18,066 bases of DNA from Thiobacillaceae bacterium (lineage in GTDB: Bacteria; Pseudomonadota; Gammaproteobacteria; Burkholderiales; Thiobacillaceae), in the NCBI GenBank assembly GCA_012274165.1, contig JAAPAA010000327.1, forward strand, positions 1-18,066, given 5' to 3'. The notes under the pieces are model-generated. The model did not search any database. It had not been told where the DNA came from and saw only the letters and a list, made by a program, of their open reading frames with translations. The translations under genes and the position numbers were made by a program. Within the stretch, counting starts at the first letter, position 1; each line of letters opens with the position of its first letter. Below are positions 1 through 6,881 of this stretch, in pieces.

Positions 1-726
1 GTGCGCATACCGTGGCGTCGGCCAGCCAAGCAGGGTTTGCAGATAAATCTGGCGTGGCGTGTTCCACAGCAGATCGGCGCCGCGCACGACATCGGTGATG
101 CCCTGCCACGCATCGTCCACCACCACGGCGAGCTGGTAGGCAAACAGGTGATCCGCGCGCTTGACGATGAAATCGCCGACTTCACGCGACAGGTCCTGCG
201 TCAGATCGCCGTGGATGCGGTCGTGAAACCCCACTTCCCCCTGCGGCACGCGCACCCGCCAGGCGCGCGCCCCCGCACCAGAGGGCAAACCGTTACGACA
301 GGTTCCCGGATAGAGAATTTCACCTTCCGGATTGCGCTGCGCCTGCGCGAGCTGGGCGCGGGAGCAGGCGCACGGATAGGCCAGACCTTGCGCCTTCAAG
401 GTATCGAGCGCGGCGGCGTAGGCATCGTCACGCGTCGATTGCAGCTGCACCGTGCCATCCCAGTGCAATCCATAGGTTTCCAGCTGGCGCAGGATGGTAT
501 CTGCCGCGCCCGCCACACAGCGCGGACGGTCGAGGTCCTCCATCCGCACCAGCCAGCGCCCGCCTGCTGCACGCGCGTCGAGCCAGCTGGCCACCGCGGC
601 GACCAGCGAACCAAGGTGCAGCGGTCCAGTAGGCGATGGGGCAAAGCGGCCAACATAAGGTGACGCAAGCAGATTCAAGGCAGCGGGCGGGCGGGGTGAC
701 GTCAGCGGACATGCTTGCATTGCCAT
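1..726 (-). CDS. gluQ: Glutamyl-Q tRNA(Asp) synthetase, C-terminus cut by window edge
   Basis: GluQ is a truncated paralogue of glutamyl-tRNA synthetase that activates glutamate and attaches it to the queuosine base of tRNA-Asp; it lacks an anticodon-binding domain. The minus-strand translation reads YVGRFAPSPTGPLHLGSL (the HIGH-type nucleotide-binding motif), then RMEDLDRPR, then a cysteine pair in YPCACSRAQLAQ typical of the zinc site, and VVRGADLLWNTPRQIYLQ before the frame leaves the window at PRYAH. About 242 codons are present of a family length near 290-300. An in-frame TGA at 736-738 limits the start to ATG 726, ATG 720 or TTG 678. The conserved domain begins only at about residue 24, so a shorter start is possible. 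It lies 125 bp downstream of cobO on the same strand and may share its transcript. Full-length gltX is also in this window, so both paralogues are present. Confidence 0.9.
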   Translation of the reverse strand, partial: MAMQACPLTSPRPPAALNLLASPYVGRFAPSPTGPLHLGSLVAAVASWLDARAAGGRWLVRMEDLDRPRCVAGAADTILRQLETYGLHWDGTVQLQSTRDDAYAAALDTLKAQGLAYPCACSRAQLAQAQRNPEGEILYPGTCRNGLPSGAGARAWRVRVPQGEVGFHDRIHGDLTQDLSREVGDFIVKRADHLFAYQLAVVVDDAWQGITDVVRGADLLWNTPRQIYLQTLLGWPTPRYAH

Positions 727-753
727 CCACCCGGGTCAAGCCGCGTGGCGGCA

Positions 754-783
754 GGGGCGCAAATCTGAAATTTGGACGCGCCC
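754..783. other. Imperfect hairpin in the cobO-gluQ spacer
   Basis: GGGCG CAAAT (755-764) can pair with ATTTG (770-774) and CGCCC (779-783) across a short loop and a 4-base bulge. There is no T-run on either side, so it is not a convincing intrinsic terminator. The rest of the 125-bp spacer shows nothing recognisable. It could be a weak or Rho-assisted end for the btuB-cobO transcript, or a leader structure for gluQ. Confidence 0.25.
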
Positions 784-851
784 AGCCGTGATTTCGGCAA
801 AAGGCAGACAGTGGTGATATTTTTCGAACAGCGGGAGATTGAGGTCCAAGC

Positions 852-1451
852 TCACAGGTCGATGCCGCGCTGCGCCTTGACCCCTGCGCGATAGGCGTGC
901 TTCTCATCGGCGATGACCGACACCGTATCGGCCAGCTCGATCAATGCATCCGGCGCACCCCGCCCGGTGACGATGACATGCTGCATTTTCGGGCGCTGGG
1001 CGAGCGCATCCAGCACATCGTCGGCATCAAGATAGCCATAACTCAACAGGTAAGTGAGTTCGTCCAGCACCACCAACTGATACGTCGGGTCACTTAGCAT
1101 GCGCGCAGCAATCGCCCAGCCGCGATGCGCGGTAGCGATATCCTGCTCGCGATTTTGCGTGTCCCAGGTGAAGCCATCGCCGGTGACGTGCCACTCGGCG
1201 TGCCGGCCGAGGAAGGCTTCCTCGCCGGTATCCGTTCGGCTCTTGATGAACTGCACCACGCCCACCTTCATGCCGTGACCCAATGCGCGCGCTACGGTAC
1301 CGAAGGCCGAGGTGCTCTTGCCCTTGCCGTTGCCGGTGATGACGATCAGCAGTCCGTGCTCGTCAGTGGCGGCAGCGATGGTCGCATCGATGACCGCTTT
1401 CTTGCGCGCCATGCGTGCCGCATGGCGCGCACTTTTTGAGTCCTCTTGCAT
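852..1451 (-). CDS. cobO: Corrinoid (cob(I)alamin) adenosyltransferase, CobO/BtuR type
   Basis: This cytoplasmic enzyme transfers the 5'-deoxyadenosyl group of ATP to the cobalt of reduced corrinoids, making the coenzyme B12 form. The 199-residue product matches the usual BtuR/CobO length (about 196-200). The P-loop GNGKGKST is at residues 40-47, followed by VGVVQFIKS (63-71), the Walker B-like VVLDEL (127-132) with the family TYLL continuation, and VIVTGRGAP toward the C-terminus. I chose ATG 1451 because AGGA lies five bases upstream; an in-frame GTG at 1478 would add nine residues but has no better ribosome site. The gene starts 32 bp after the btuB stop on the same strand, so it is very probably co-transcribed with btuB and under the same cobalamin riboswitch, coupling import to adenosylation. 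Confidence 0.95.
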   Translation of the reverse strand: MQEDSKSARHAARMARKKAVIDATIAAATDEHGLLIVITGNGKGKSTSAFGTVARALGHGMKVGVVQFIKSRTDTGEEAFLGRHAEWHVTGDGFTWDTQNREQDIATAHRGWAIAARMLSDPTYQLVVLDELTYLLSYGYLDADDVLDALAQRPKMQHVIVTGRGAPDALIELADTVSVIADEKHAYRAGVKAQRGIDL

Positions 1452-1483
1452 GATCGTCCTGGCACCTCTTATTTGCACACCCC

Positions 1484-3556
1484 TTATTTGAACATGTACT
1501 CCACGCTCACCCAGCCATTGCGTCCCGGTAGCGGATAGGCATTGAAGCGGTCGGCGTTGAACGAGCTGTGGACGGCGTAAGTGTAATAGTCCTGGTCGAA
1601 CAGGTTGTTGAACGTAGCGGTCAGTTGCCAGTTGCCGACCTGGTGCGCGAGCTTCAGATCGACCAGGGTGTACGCCGGAATTTTCTGCGCAAATCTATTG
1701 GTCTCGTCGTTATCCATCAACTGGCTGCCGACATAGCTGGCGTCGGCGCTCAGCCGGGTCTGTTCGTCGATATGCCACATTGCGCCGAGCGACAGCTTGT
1801 TGCGCGGCACCAGCGGCACGTCCTTGCCGTCGAGTTCGATACCGTTGAGCGTGCCGTCAGTGAATTGCGCGTAGGCCAGCGTGTAGGCCGCGCTCAGATC
1901 GACTGCGCTGACGCGGCCATGCGCTTCGAGTTCGAGGCCGTAGCGTTGCAGCGGCGGCAGATTGGTGTTGCCGATGCCGTTGCTGTAGACGTCGAGATGG
2001 ATTTCATCCTCCACCTTCATGTAATACGCTGCCGCACGCAGCCGGTCGGAACCGCCGCCCCATTCCCAGCCCACTTGGGCATCCTGCGAGGTTTGCGGTT
2101 TGAGAAACTGGAATTCCCTGAGGGACGTAGAAGTGATGAAATCGAAGGGGCCAGATTCATAAATTTCATCCACGGTGGCGAAGCGAAAGCTGCGCGCCAA
2201 CCGGGCGAACAACGCATGCTGCGAATTCAGGCGATGATTGATCCCCAACTCCAAGGCATATTGCGGCGCGTCCTGACTGCCCGGCAATGCGGCGCTACCG
2301 GAGGCGCCGGGCGCCGTGGCGTAGTACTGGTCCGCCGCCTTGATCTCAAACCACTCGTAACGGGCGCCCAGCGTCAAGCGCGTGGCCGGATCCAATTGCA
2401 TTTCATCCCGCGCATACAGGCCGGCGGTGTTTTGATCGGCCGTCACGCGATTGATCGGGGTACCGATATTGGCCTCGACATTCGAGGTGCGCAGCGCGTA
2501 ATCCCACCACTGGAAATCAACCCCGAGAATGAGTTTATGTGCGATGTCGCCCGTTTCAAACGGCAGCAGCAGGCGCGGCGAAAAACTCCACATGTCGAGA
2601 TCGGCATCGCGGTAGTCGGGAAAGCCGCCGAAATCGAAATAGGATTGCTGCTGCTTGTTGCGGTAGTCCAGATCGAGCATCAGTTCGTTGCGGCCGAACT
2701 CGAAGCGGTTGCTCAGTCCCGCCTGATAACCCTTGAGCTTCGACCAGTCGAGCGGCGTGTTGGTGCCCTGCGGATCGGTTGCCAGCTGGTTCAGGCCGAT
2801 GCTGGAATCGACCGTGCGCGGGCCGGGCAGACGCACATCCTGGGTAGATCCGCCAAACTTGAACACCAGCTCGCCTAGATCATGGCGAAAACGCGCATCG
2901 CCGTTCAGGCTGCTTTGCGTGCTCTCGTTGTTGTCGCGCCAGCCGTCGGAGCGGTAATGGTCGGCCGCCAGCCGGATGCCGCCCGTCTCACCGGAATAGT
3001 TGCCGCTCACTTGATAATCCTGGGTGTTGAAACTGCCCGCCTGCACCTTGCCCGATACCTGATTCGGCAGCCCCAGCGGAGAACGCGTGATGATGTTGAT
3101 CACCCCCGCCACCGCGCCCGATCCGTGGAGCACGCTGGAACCGCCGCGCACGATTTCGATACGCTCGATGGCGGACAGCGGCAATGCCGACCAATCGACT
3201 TCGGAGAGGTCGATATCGTTGAGGCGTCGGCCATCCAGCAAAATCAGCGTGTTCTGTCCGGCGGCGGCGCCAAAGCCGCGCATGTCGACCGTGCTCCTGG
3301 CGGCATTGTTGCCGTATAAATCGCGCATGCCGATCCCGGCCTGCTCCGCGAGGATCCCGGGCAGCGTGGTCTGCGGACTATTCGCAATATCCTGCCGGGT
3401 GATCACCGTGGTATTGGTGGTCTGGCCGGACAAGGCTTGCGGAAACCGGGTCGGGGTGACGACGATGGTTTCGCCGACGTATTCCGGCAGGGATTCCGCG
3501 CGAGCGGACGCAATACAAACAACGCCCAGGGCGAGTGCGAGAGGGGTGTGACGCAT
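1484..3556 (-). CDS. btuB: TonB-dependent outer-membrane receptor, vitamin B12 transporter BtuB type
   Basis: Outer-membrane beta-barrel that imports cobalamins using TonB energy. The product is 690 residues. Residues 1-20 form a signal peptide ending ARA; the TonB box ETIVVT is at 29-34. The plug domain follows, with VDMRGFG, LILLDGRRLND, IERIEIVRGGSSVLHGSGA and GVINIITR, then a long aromatic-rich barrel ending in EYMFK. The start at 3556 is preceded by GGAAA at suitable distance. The frame stays open far upstream, through the riboswitch into zapA sequence, but that extension has no receptor character and is rejected. Substrate assignment rests on the upstream cobalamin riboswitch and the adjacent cobO; the sequence alone would fit a TonB receptor of the BtuB/cirA group. 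Confidence 0.92.
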   Translation of the reverse strand: MRHTPLALALGVVCIASARAESLPEYVGETIVVTPTRFPQALSGQTTNTTVITRQDIANSPQTTLPGILAEQAGIGMRDLYGNNAARSTVDMRGFGAAAGQNTLILLDGRRLNDIDLSEVDWSALPLSAIERIEIVRGGSSVLHGSGAVAGVINIITRSPLGLPNQVSGKVQAGSFNTQDYQVSGNYSGETGGIRLAADHYRSDGWRDNNESTQSSLNGDARFRHDLGELVFKFGGSTQDVRLPGPRTVDSSIGLNQLATDPQGTNTPLDWSKLKGYQAGLSNRFEFGRNELMLDLDYRNKQQQSYFDFGGFPDYRDADLDMWSFSPRLLLPFETGDIAHKLILGVDFQWWDYALRTSNVEANIGTPINRVTADQNTAGLYARDEMQLDPATRLTLGARYEWFEIKAADQYYATAPGASGSAALPGSQDAPQYALELGINHRLNSQHALFARLARSFRFATVDEIYESGPFDFITSTSLREFQFLKPQTSQDAQVGWEWGGGSDRLRAAAYYMKVEDEIHLDVYSNGIGNTNLPPLQRYGLELEAHGRVSAVDLSAAYTLAYAQFTDGTLNGIELDGKDVPLVPRNKLSLGAMWHIDEQTRLSADASYVGSQLMDNDETNRFAQKIPAYTLVDLKLAHQVGNWQLTATFNNLFDQDYYTYAVHSSFNADRFNAYPLPGRNGWVSVEYMFK

Positions 3557-3574
3557 GATGAGTTTCCGGTTGGG

Positions 3575-3596
3575 GCGCCTGGTTCCCCGCAGGCGC
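3575..3596 (-). promoter_or_regulatory. Expression-platform hairpin just upstream of btuB
   Basis: A perfect 7-bp stem, GCGCCTG with CAGGCGC, closes an 8-base loop reading CGGGGAAC on the transcript strand. It ends 18 bases before the btuB ATG, just ahead of the GGAAA ribosome site. The CGGGG of the loop is complementary to CCCCG in the conserved riboswitch core (3724-3728), the arrangement expected for the loop-loop contact that couples B12 binding to gene control. There is no T-run, so control of translation is more likely than of transcription. The stem is seen directly; the contact is inferred. Confidence 0.5.
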
Positions 3597-3617
3597 GTTG
3601 CACGATCCGCTGCCATC

Positions 3618-3806
3618 AACCGACAGGGCTCAGGCCGGTATCCGGGCTCGCGCATGAGGCGTTTCGCCTTCCCATCTTGCGACAGTGGCTGTGTGAAACG
3701 CCGGACAACAACGCTTACCGTTGCGGGGGCAGCACAGGTTTGGCAGTCAAAACCGCACACCTGTTTCCCGTTTATCCTCGGCAGCTGATTGCTGCGTCGG
3801 CACCTG
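3618..3806 (-). promoter_or_regulatory. Cobalamin riboswitch
   Basis: Read on the minus strand, the leader contains the conserved blocks of the cobalamin (adenosylcobalamin) riboswitch in order: AGGTGCC (3806-3800), a small GCAGC/GCTGC hairpin (3781-3795), AACGGGAAACAGGTG, the core GCTGCCCCCGCAACGGTAAG (3733-3714), GGGAAGGCG, and the B12-box-like AGCCCGGATACCGGCCTG (3648-3631). Spacing and order agree with the family. It precedes btuB by about 60 bases, so bound cobalamin should repress btuB and probably cobO. Exact ends are approximate. Confidence 0.93.
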
Positions 3807-3815
3807 AAGCCGCGC

Positions 3816-3821
3816 ATTGTA
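3816..3821 (-). promoter_or_regulatory. Probable -10 element for the btuB riboswitch transcript
   Basis: TACAAT on the minus strand lies about seven bases before the expected transcript start near 3809, just ahead of the first conserved riboswitch block. No good -35 is visible 16-18 bases upstream (the best reads CAATCG), and that region overlaps the -35 of the divergent ZapB-like promoter. Confidence 0.5.
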
Positions 3822-3842
3822 CCGTGGCGCGGGCGCGAGCGA

Positions 3843-3871
3843 TTGACCGCCCGCACGCCGCCCCCTATAGT
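3843..3871 (+). promoter_or_regulatory. Sigma70 promoter for the zapB-like/zapA operon
   Basis: TTGACC (3843-3848) and TATAGT (3866-3871) are separated by exactly 17 bases, close to the sigma70 consensus. Transcription should start at 3878-3879. The ATG of the ZapB-like gene begins at 3879, so the transcript would have essentially no leader. Confidence 0.7.
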
Positions 3872-3878
3872 CGCTGCC

Positions 3879-4076
3879 ATGCATGCCGAACTCGAAACCC
3901 TCGAAGCAAAAATCCGCCAGGTGGCCGAGTTGTGCCACACGCTGCGCCGCGACAACATCGCGCTGCGCCAGCAATTGCTGGTCTCGCAGCAGGACAACAA
4001 ACAACTGACAACCCGTCTGGATGCCGCCAAAACACGGCTGCAGGCGCTGCTCGAAACCTTGCCGGAGGAAGACTGA
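3879..4076 (+). CDS. Small coiled-coil protein, ZapB-like (TIGR02449-type)
   Basis: A 65-residue protein, almost entirely one heptad-patterned helix (ELETLEAKIRQVAELCHTL, then IALRQQLLVSQQDNKQL), with no signal peptide or membrane segment. Short coiled-coil genes of this kind sit directly before zapA in many beta- and gammaproteobacteria. ZapB-type proteins assemble beneath the FtsZ ring and bind ZapA, so a cell-division role is inferred from shape and context rather than from a diagnostic motif. The TGA stop overlaps the zapA ATG by one base (TGATG), implying coupled translation. No Shine-Dalgarno sequence precedes the start, and a strong promoter places the transcript start at the ATG. The frame could be extended upstream, but the extension crosses the promoter and lacks coding character. 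Confidence 0.85.
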   Translation: MHAELETLEAKIRQVAELCHTLRRDNIALRQQLLVSQQDNKQLTTRLDAAKTRLQALLETLPEED

Positions 4077-4378
4077 TGGCTGGCCCGCGCTCGATCGATA
4101 TCCATATTCTGGGCCGCTCTTTCAAAGTGGCGTGTTCGCGCGAAGAAGAGGCGGCGCTCATTGCAGCGGCCGATTATCTGGACGAAAAAATGCACGTGAT
4201 CCGCGACAACAGCAAGATAATCGGCGCCGAACGCATCGCCATCATGGCGGGACTCAACCTGGCGCACGACCTGCTGACCCACGGCGGCGGTGGGTTGATC
4301 GAAGAGGCGCGCACGCGGGTGCAGCATTGCAACACGCTGCTCGATTCAGTGCTGGAAGATCAGGACAAACTCTTCTAA
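4076..4378 (+). CDS. zapA: Cell division protein ZapA
   Basis: ZapA binds and bundles FtsZ filaments and stabilises the Z ring at midcell. The 100-residue product has the family layout: an N-terminal beta strand segment SIDIHILGRSFKVAC, EEEAALIAAADYLDEKM, then the dimerising helix with IGAERIAIMAGLNLAHDLL and a C-terminal coiled coil (LIEEARTRVQHCNTLLDSV). It begins inside the stop codon of the ZapB-like gene and is followed within ten bases by 6S RNA, the order zapA-6S RNA-fau known from many proteobacteria. Its stop codon forms part of a TAAACT sequence (4376-4381) that could be the -10 of the 6S RNA promoter. Confidence 0.95.
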   Translation: MAGPRSIDIHILGRSFKVACSREEEAALIAAADYLDEKMHVIRDNSKIIGAERIAIMAGLNLAHDLLTHGGGGLIEEARTRVQHCNTLLDSVLEDQDKLF

Positions 4379-4384
4379 ACTGGC

Positions 4385-4571
4385 GATGCTCCCTGCGGTG
4401 TTCGAGATGGGCTGCAATTTCTCTGAACCAATGCATACGTGCAAGGCTGCGGTCTATTCCGGTGCGGGTGTGCGCGTGACACGTTTCATGTGCCCAAAGT
4501 ACCTTTGATTGCGGCCGTCTTGGACCCCGGTTCAAGAGTCTGCGGCTCGTCACGGCACAGGCGGGGAGCCT
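4385..4571 (+). ncRNA. ssrS: 6S RNA
   Basis: 6S RNA is a long hairpin that mimics an open promoter and binds sigma70 RNA polymerase in stationary phase. The spacer between zapA and fau, its usual home, shows the expected fold. The closing stem GCTCCCTGC (4388-4396) pairs with GCGGGGAGC near 4561-4569 with one G-T pair, and the 3' arm contains CTTGGACCCCGGTTCAAGAG, matching the conserved CTTGAACC...GGTTCAAG portion of 6S RNA, followed by a CTGCGGC segment. The 5' arm has TTCTCTGAACC. The closing stem is followed by CTTTCTTTTT, so it may double as a terminator or processing point. A weak promoter with -10 TAAACT overlaps the zapA stop. Ends are approximate. Confidence 0.88.
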
Positions 4572-4581
4572 TTCTTTTTCC

Positions 4582-5175
4582 ATGACCAAATCCACCCTCA
4601 GACGCCAGCTCAAGGCGACGCGCAACGCGCTTGCACCGCCTGCCCGCCGTCAGGCCGCGCGCGCCTCACTGCGGCTGGCCTTGCGCCACGGGCTGTTGTT
4701 GCGCGCCCGGCGCATCGGCGTGTATTTGCCGCACGGCGGCGAGTTCGATGCACACCTGTTGCTCAACCAGATCCTGTTGATGCGGCGTGAATGTTATGTG
4801 CCGGTGTTGCCGCAGCGCGGCCGCGTGCTGCGGTTCGCCCGCATCGAACACGACTCGCGCATGATTCGCAATCGCTACGGCATCGCCGAGCCGCTCGATG
4901 CGCGGCCGTTGCGCGCGCGCCAGCTCGACCTGCTGCTGATGCCGCTGGTCGGCTTCGATCACCAGGGATTTCGCCTGGGTATGGGCGGCGGCTTCTACGA
5001 CGCGACGCTGGCGTTCATGCGGCACCGGCGCAACTGGCGCAAACCGCGCCTGGTGGGAATGGCCTACGAATGCCAGCGGGTTGAATCGCTGCCGCATGAC
5101 CCGTGGGACATGCCGCTCGACGCGGTATTGACCGAGCGCCAGCTGTATCGATTCAGTTCACGCCACGCGCTATAA
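4582..5175 (+). CDS. fau: 5-formyltetrahydrofolate cyclo-ligase
   Basis: This cytosolic enzyme uses ATP to convert 5-formyl-THF to 5,10-methenyl-THF, recovering a folate form that otherwise inhibits one-carbon enzymes. The 197-residue protein has the family N-terminus (LRRQLKATRNAL), IGVYLPHGGEFDAHLLL, the YGIAEP segment and the signature LVGFDHQGFRLGMGGGFYD near residues 125-143, and ends with the typical PHDPWDMPLDAVLTE. It begins about 11 bases after the 6S RNA T-run, as with E. coli ygfA (fau). The only Shine-Dalgarno-like sequence (GGGGAG, 4563-4568) is 13 bases from the ATG and lies within the 3' arm of 6S RNA. The gene was formerly called ygfA. Confidence 0.95.
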   Translation: MTKSTLRRQLKATRNALAPPARRQAARASLRLALRHGLLLRARRIGVYLPHGGEFDAHLLLNQILLMRRECYVPVLPQRGRVLRFARIEHDSRMIRNRYGIAEPLDARPLRARQLDLLLMPLVGFDHQGFRLGMGGGFYDATLAFMRHRRNWRKPRLVGMAYECQRVESLPHDPWDMPLDAVLTERQLYRFSSRHAL

Positions 5176-5231
5176 GCAGAGCCATAGCCGCAGGGAATCG
5201 CGCCAGCGGCCTGGCAGAAAATAATTCCCTC

Positions 5232-5264
5232 CTTAAGATTCCCCTAAGCCTGCGCGCATACAGT
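5232..5264 (+). promoter_or_regulatory. PmrA/QseB-like direct repeat and promoter ahead of the cytochrome operon
   Basis: CTTAAG (5232-5237) and CCTAAG (5243-5248) are direct half-sites 11 bases apart start to start, the spacing of PmrA/QseB-family boxes. A -10-like TACAGT (5259-5264) follows 10 bases later, which puts the repeat over the -35 position, where this regulator class activates. No -35 of its own is visible. The transcript would start near 5271, 23 bases before the first gene. The likely regulator is encoded in the same operon. Confidence 0.55.
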
Positions 5265-5293
5265 CTGCTGCATTCCCCTCTCAGGAGACTGTC

Positions 5294-5917
5294 ATGCCGC
5301 ATTCATCCACCCATCCGCATCGTGTGTTCGATCCCCTGCTGCGGTTGCTGCACTGGGTCATCGCCCTGGCGATCGTCGCGCTCATCGCCACCAGTCAGAT
5401 CGCCGACTGGTATGAGCACACCCCGACTGAAAAGACGCTGTGGAACCTGCATATTCTCAGCGGCTATGTACTGGCGGCAGGCTTGCTGACGCGCCTGCTG
5501 TGGGGTGTGGTGGGGCCGGTCAGCGCGCGCTGGCGCGATCTGTGGCACCCCGCTGTGTGGAAGGACAGTCTCAGGAAACTGCGCCTGCCGACGAAGCATC
5601 GCGCGGGACACGATGCCATTGCCAGTCTGGGCTATCTGTTTGCCTACGGCGTGATGGCATTCATGGTCGCCACCGGGCTGGGGCTCGCCGCCAGCGAGTT
5701 TCAGGCAGGTCCGCTCGCCGGCTGGCTGGGCAACGCAAAGTGGCTGGAAGACGTGCTGGGCGAGCCGCACGAAGTTGGCTTCACCTTGATGCTGGGCTTT
5801 ATCGGCCTGCATGTGGCGGCATTGGTTTATCACCAGATCCGTGGCGATCGGGTGGCGCAAAGCATGGTCACCGGCAAGCAATATCTCAATGCAGAAAGCG
5901 GGGTGCAGCATGATTAA
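5294..5917 (+). CDS. Cytochrome b561-family membrane cytochrome of the SHP operon
   Basis: A four-helix diheme cytochrome b that probably passes quinol electrons to the periplasmic cytochromes encoded next. The 207-residue protein opens with FDPLLRLLHWVIAL, the usual b561 start, and has membrane helices near 18-36, 52-73, 110-132 and 160-181. Candidate heme ligands are His20, His53, His159, His173 and His180. AGGAG (5283-5287) lies six bases before ATG 5294. The SHP gene starts inside its last codons (8-base overlap), so translation is coupled. Membrane b-type cytochromes of this kind are regularly found with SHP and diheme cytochrome c genes. It resembles Ni/Fe-hydrogenase b subunits, but no hydrogenase genes are nearby. 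Confidence 0.88.
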   Translation: MPHSSTHPHRVFDPLLRLLHWVIALAIVALIATSQIADWYEHTPTEKTLWNLHILSGYVLAAGLLTRLLWGVVGPVSARWRDLWHPAVWKDSLRKLRLPTKHRAGHDAIASLGYLFAYGVMAFMVATGLGLAASEFQAGPLAGWLGNAKWLEDVLGEPHEVGFTLMLGFIGLHVAALVYHQIRGDRVAQSMVTGKQYLNAESGVQHD

Positions 5918-6323
5918 GAAAACGTTCCGTGGCAGCCTGGCAATATTGGGGCTGGTCTCGACCGTCGCTGCGGCTGCCGATACCCCAGCCAGTCTGATGG
6001 CCACCTATGCGCAGGTGGCGGGCGTTCCGGTGTCGGGTCTGTCGGCCAAACGGGGCGAAATGGTGTATCGCACCGAGCATCCCGGGCGCAATGGCCAGCC
6101 GGTGAGCTGCGCCGCCTGCCATACCGCCAACCCAACGCAGCCCGGGCGCACACGCGTCAACAAACTGATCGAGCCCATGGCACCGGCGGCCAATCCGCAG
6201 CGTTTCACCGATGCGGCCAAGGTCGAGAAATGGTTTCGCCGCAACTGCACGGATGTGTTGCAACGCGAATGCAGCGCGCAGGAAAAAGGCGATTTCATCG
6301 CCTGGCTGAGTCAAATCAAATAA
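5910..6323 (+). CDS. SHP-type oxygen-binding monoheme cytochrome c (DUF1924)
   Basis: Sphaeroides heme protein (SHP) is an unusual c-type cytochrome that binds oxygen through a displaceable asparagine ligand. The 137-residue precursor has a signal peptide (MIKKTFRGSLAILGLVSTVA..AAA) with cleavage near residue 23, leaving about 114 residues, close to the 112 of Rhodobacter SHP. The single heme motif CAACH is at 67-71. Asn112 in WFRRNC would be about residue 88-90 of the mature chain, matching the known Asn88 ligand, and Cys113/Cys121 could form the family disulfide. The start overlaps the cytochrome b stop; a diheme cytochrome c, its usual partner, follows 11 bases later. The exact role, whether in oxygen or nitrogen-oxide chemistry, is unsettled for the family. 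Confidence 0.87.
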   Translation: MIKKTFRGSLAILGLVSTVAAAADTPASLMATYAQVAGVPVSGLSAKRGEMVYRTEHPGRNGQPVSCAACHTANPTQPGRTRVNKLIEPMAPAANPQRFTDAAKVEKWFRRNCTDVLQRECSAQEKGDFIAWLSQIK

Positions 6324-6334
6324 AGGAACAGACC

Positions 6335-6868
6335 ATGAACTATCTATTGCGTGGCATCGGGGTCGTCGCGGCAGTTGGTGTAATCAGCCTGCTGGCATTT
6401 TCACTGCCTTCACCTTCGGGCGAGGCGCGCGGCGATGGCGGCGGCGAAGCACTTCCCAAGCTGACCCACAAAAACTGGCAACAGGAATGCGCGAGTTGCC
6501 ATATCGCGTATGCGCCGGCCTTCCTGCCGAAGGCATCCTGGCGGCGCGTGATGGGCGGGCTCGACCAACACTTCGGCGAAAACGCCAGCCTTGATCCGGT
6601 CACCCAGGCTGATATCCTGCGCTTTCTGGAGGCCAATGCCGCCGATAGCGGCACCAGCCAGATGGGCAATCGGGTCATGCGGAGCATGGGAGCGAAGGAT
6701 GCGCCCATGCGCATCACCGAAACCCGCTGGTTTGTGCGCAAGCACGACGAGGTGTCACGCGCGGTATGGTCACGCAAATCGGTCGGCTCTGCCGCAAACT
6801 GCGCGGCCTGCCACCGCCAGGCGGATCAGGGCGTATTCAACGAAGACGCGGTCAGGATTCCCAAATAA
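6335..6868 (+). CDS. Diheme cytochrome c (DHC) partner of SHP
   Basis: Periplasmic electron carrier expected to transfer electrons between the membrane cytochrome b and SHP. The 177-residue product has an N-terminal hydrophobic segment at about 8-24 (signal peptide or anchor), a CASCH heme motif at 52-56 and a CAACH motif at 156-160. The stretch between them, with HIAYAPAFLPKASWRRVMGG and ITETRWFVRKHDEV, is characteristic of DHC. AAGGAA sits about seven bases before ATG 6335, and the SHP stop is 11 bases upstream. The window order b561, SHP, DHC, regulator, kinase agrees with SHP clusters in other proteobacteria. Confidence 0.87.
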   Translation: MNYLLRGIGVVAAVGVISLLAFSLPSPSGEARGDGGGEALPKLTHKNWQQECASCHIAYAPAFLPKASWRRVMGGLDQHFGENASLDPVTQADILRFLEANAADSGTSQMGNRVMRSMGAKDAPMRITETRWFVRKHDEVSRAVWSRKSVGSAANCAACHRQADQGVFNEDAVRIPK

Positions 6869-6881
6869 CCGAAGGCAGTCC

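Noticed and set aside
736..849. Possible 37-codon minus-strand reading frame (TTG start) between cobO and gluQ
   Set aside because: The translation looks fairly protein-like and the stop is close to the gluQ start, but there is no ribosome site and no recognisable family; too short to support.
1568..2878. 436-codon open frame antisense to btuB
   Set aside because: btuB is unmistakable on the other strand and this translation has no recognisable motif.
3557..4327. Long in-frame extension of btuB upstream of its signal peptide
   Set aside because: It runs through the riboswitch, the divergent promoter and zapA in antisense, has no receptor character, and the signal peptide begins at 3556.
5294..5917. 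Hydrogenase cytochrome b subunit
   Set aside because: The family resemblance is real, but no hydrogenase genes are present and the SHP/DHC neighbours explain it better.
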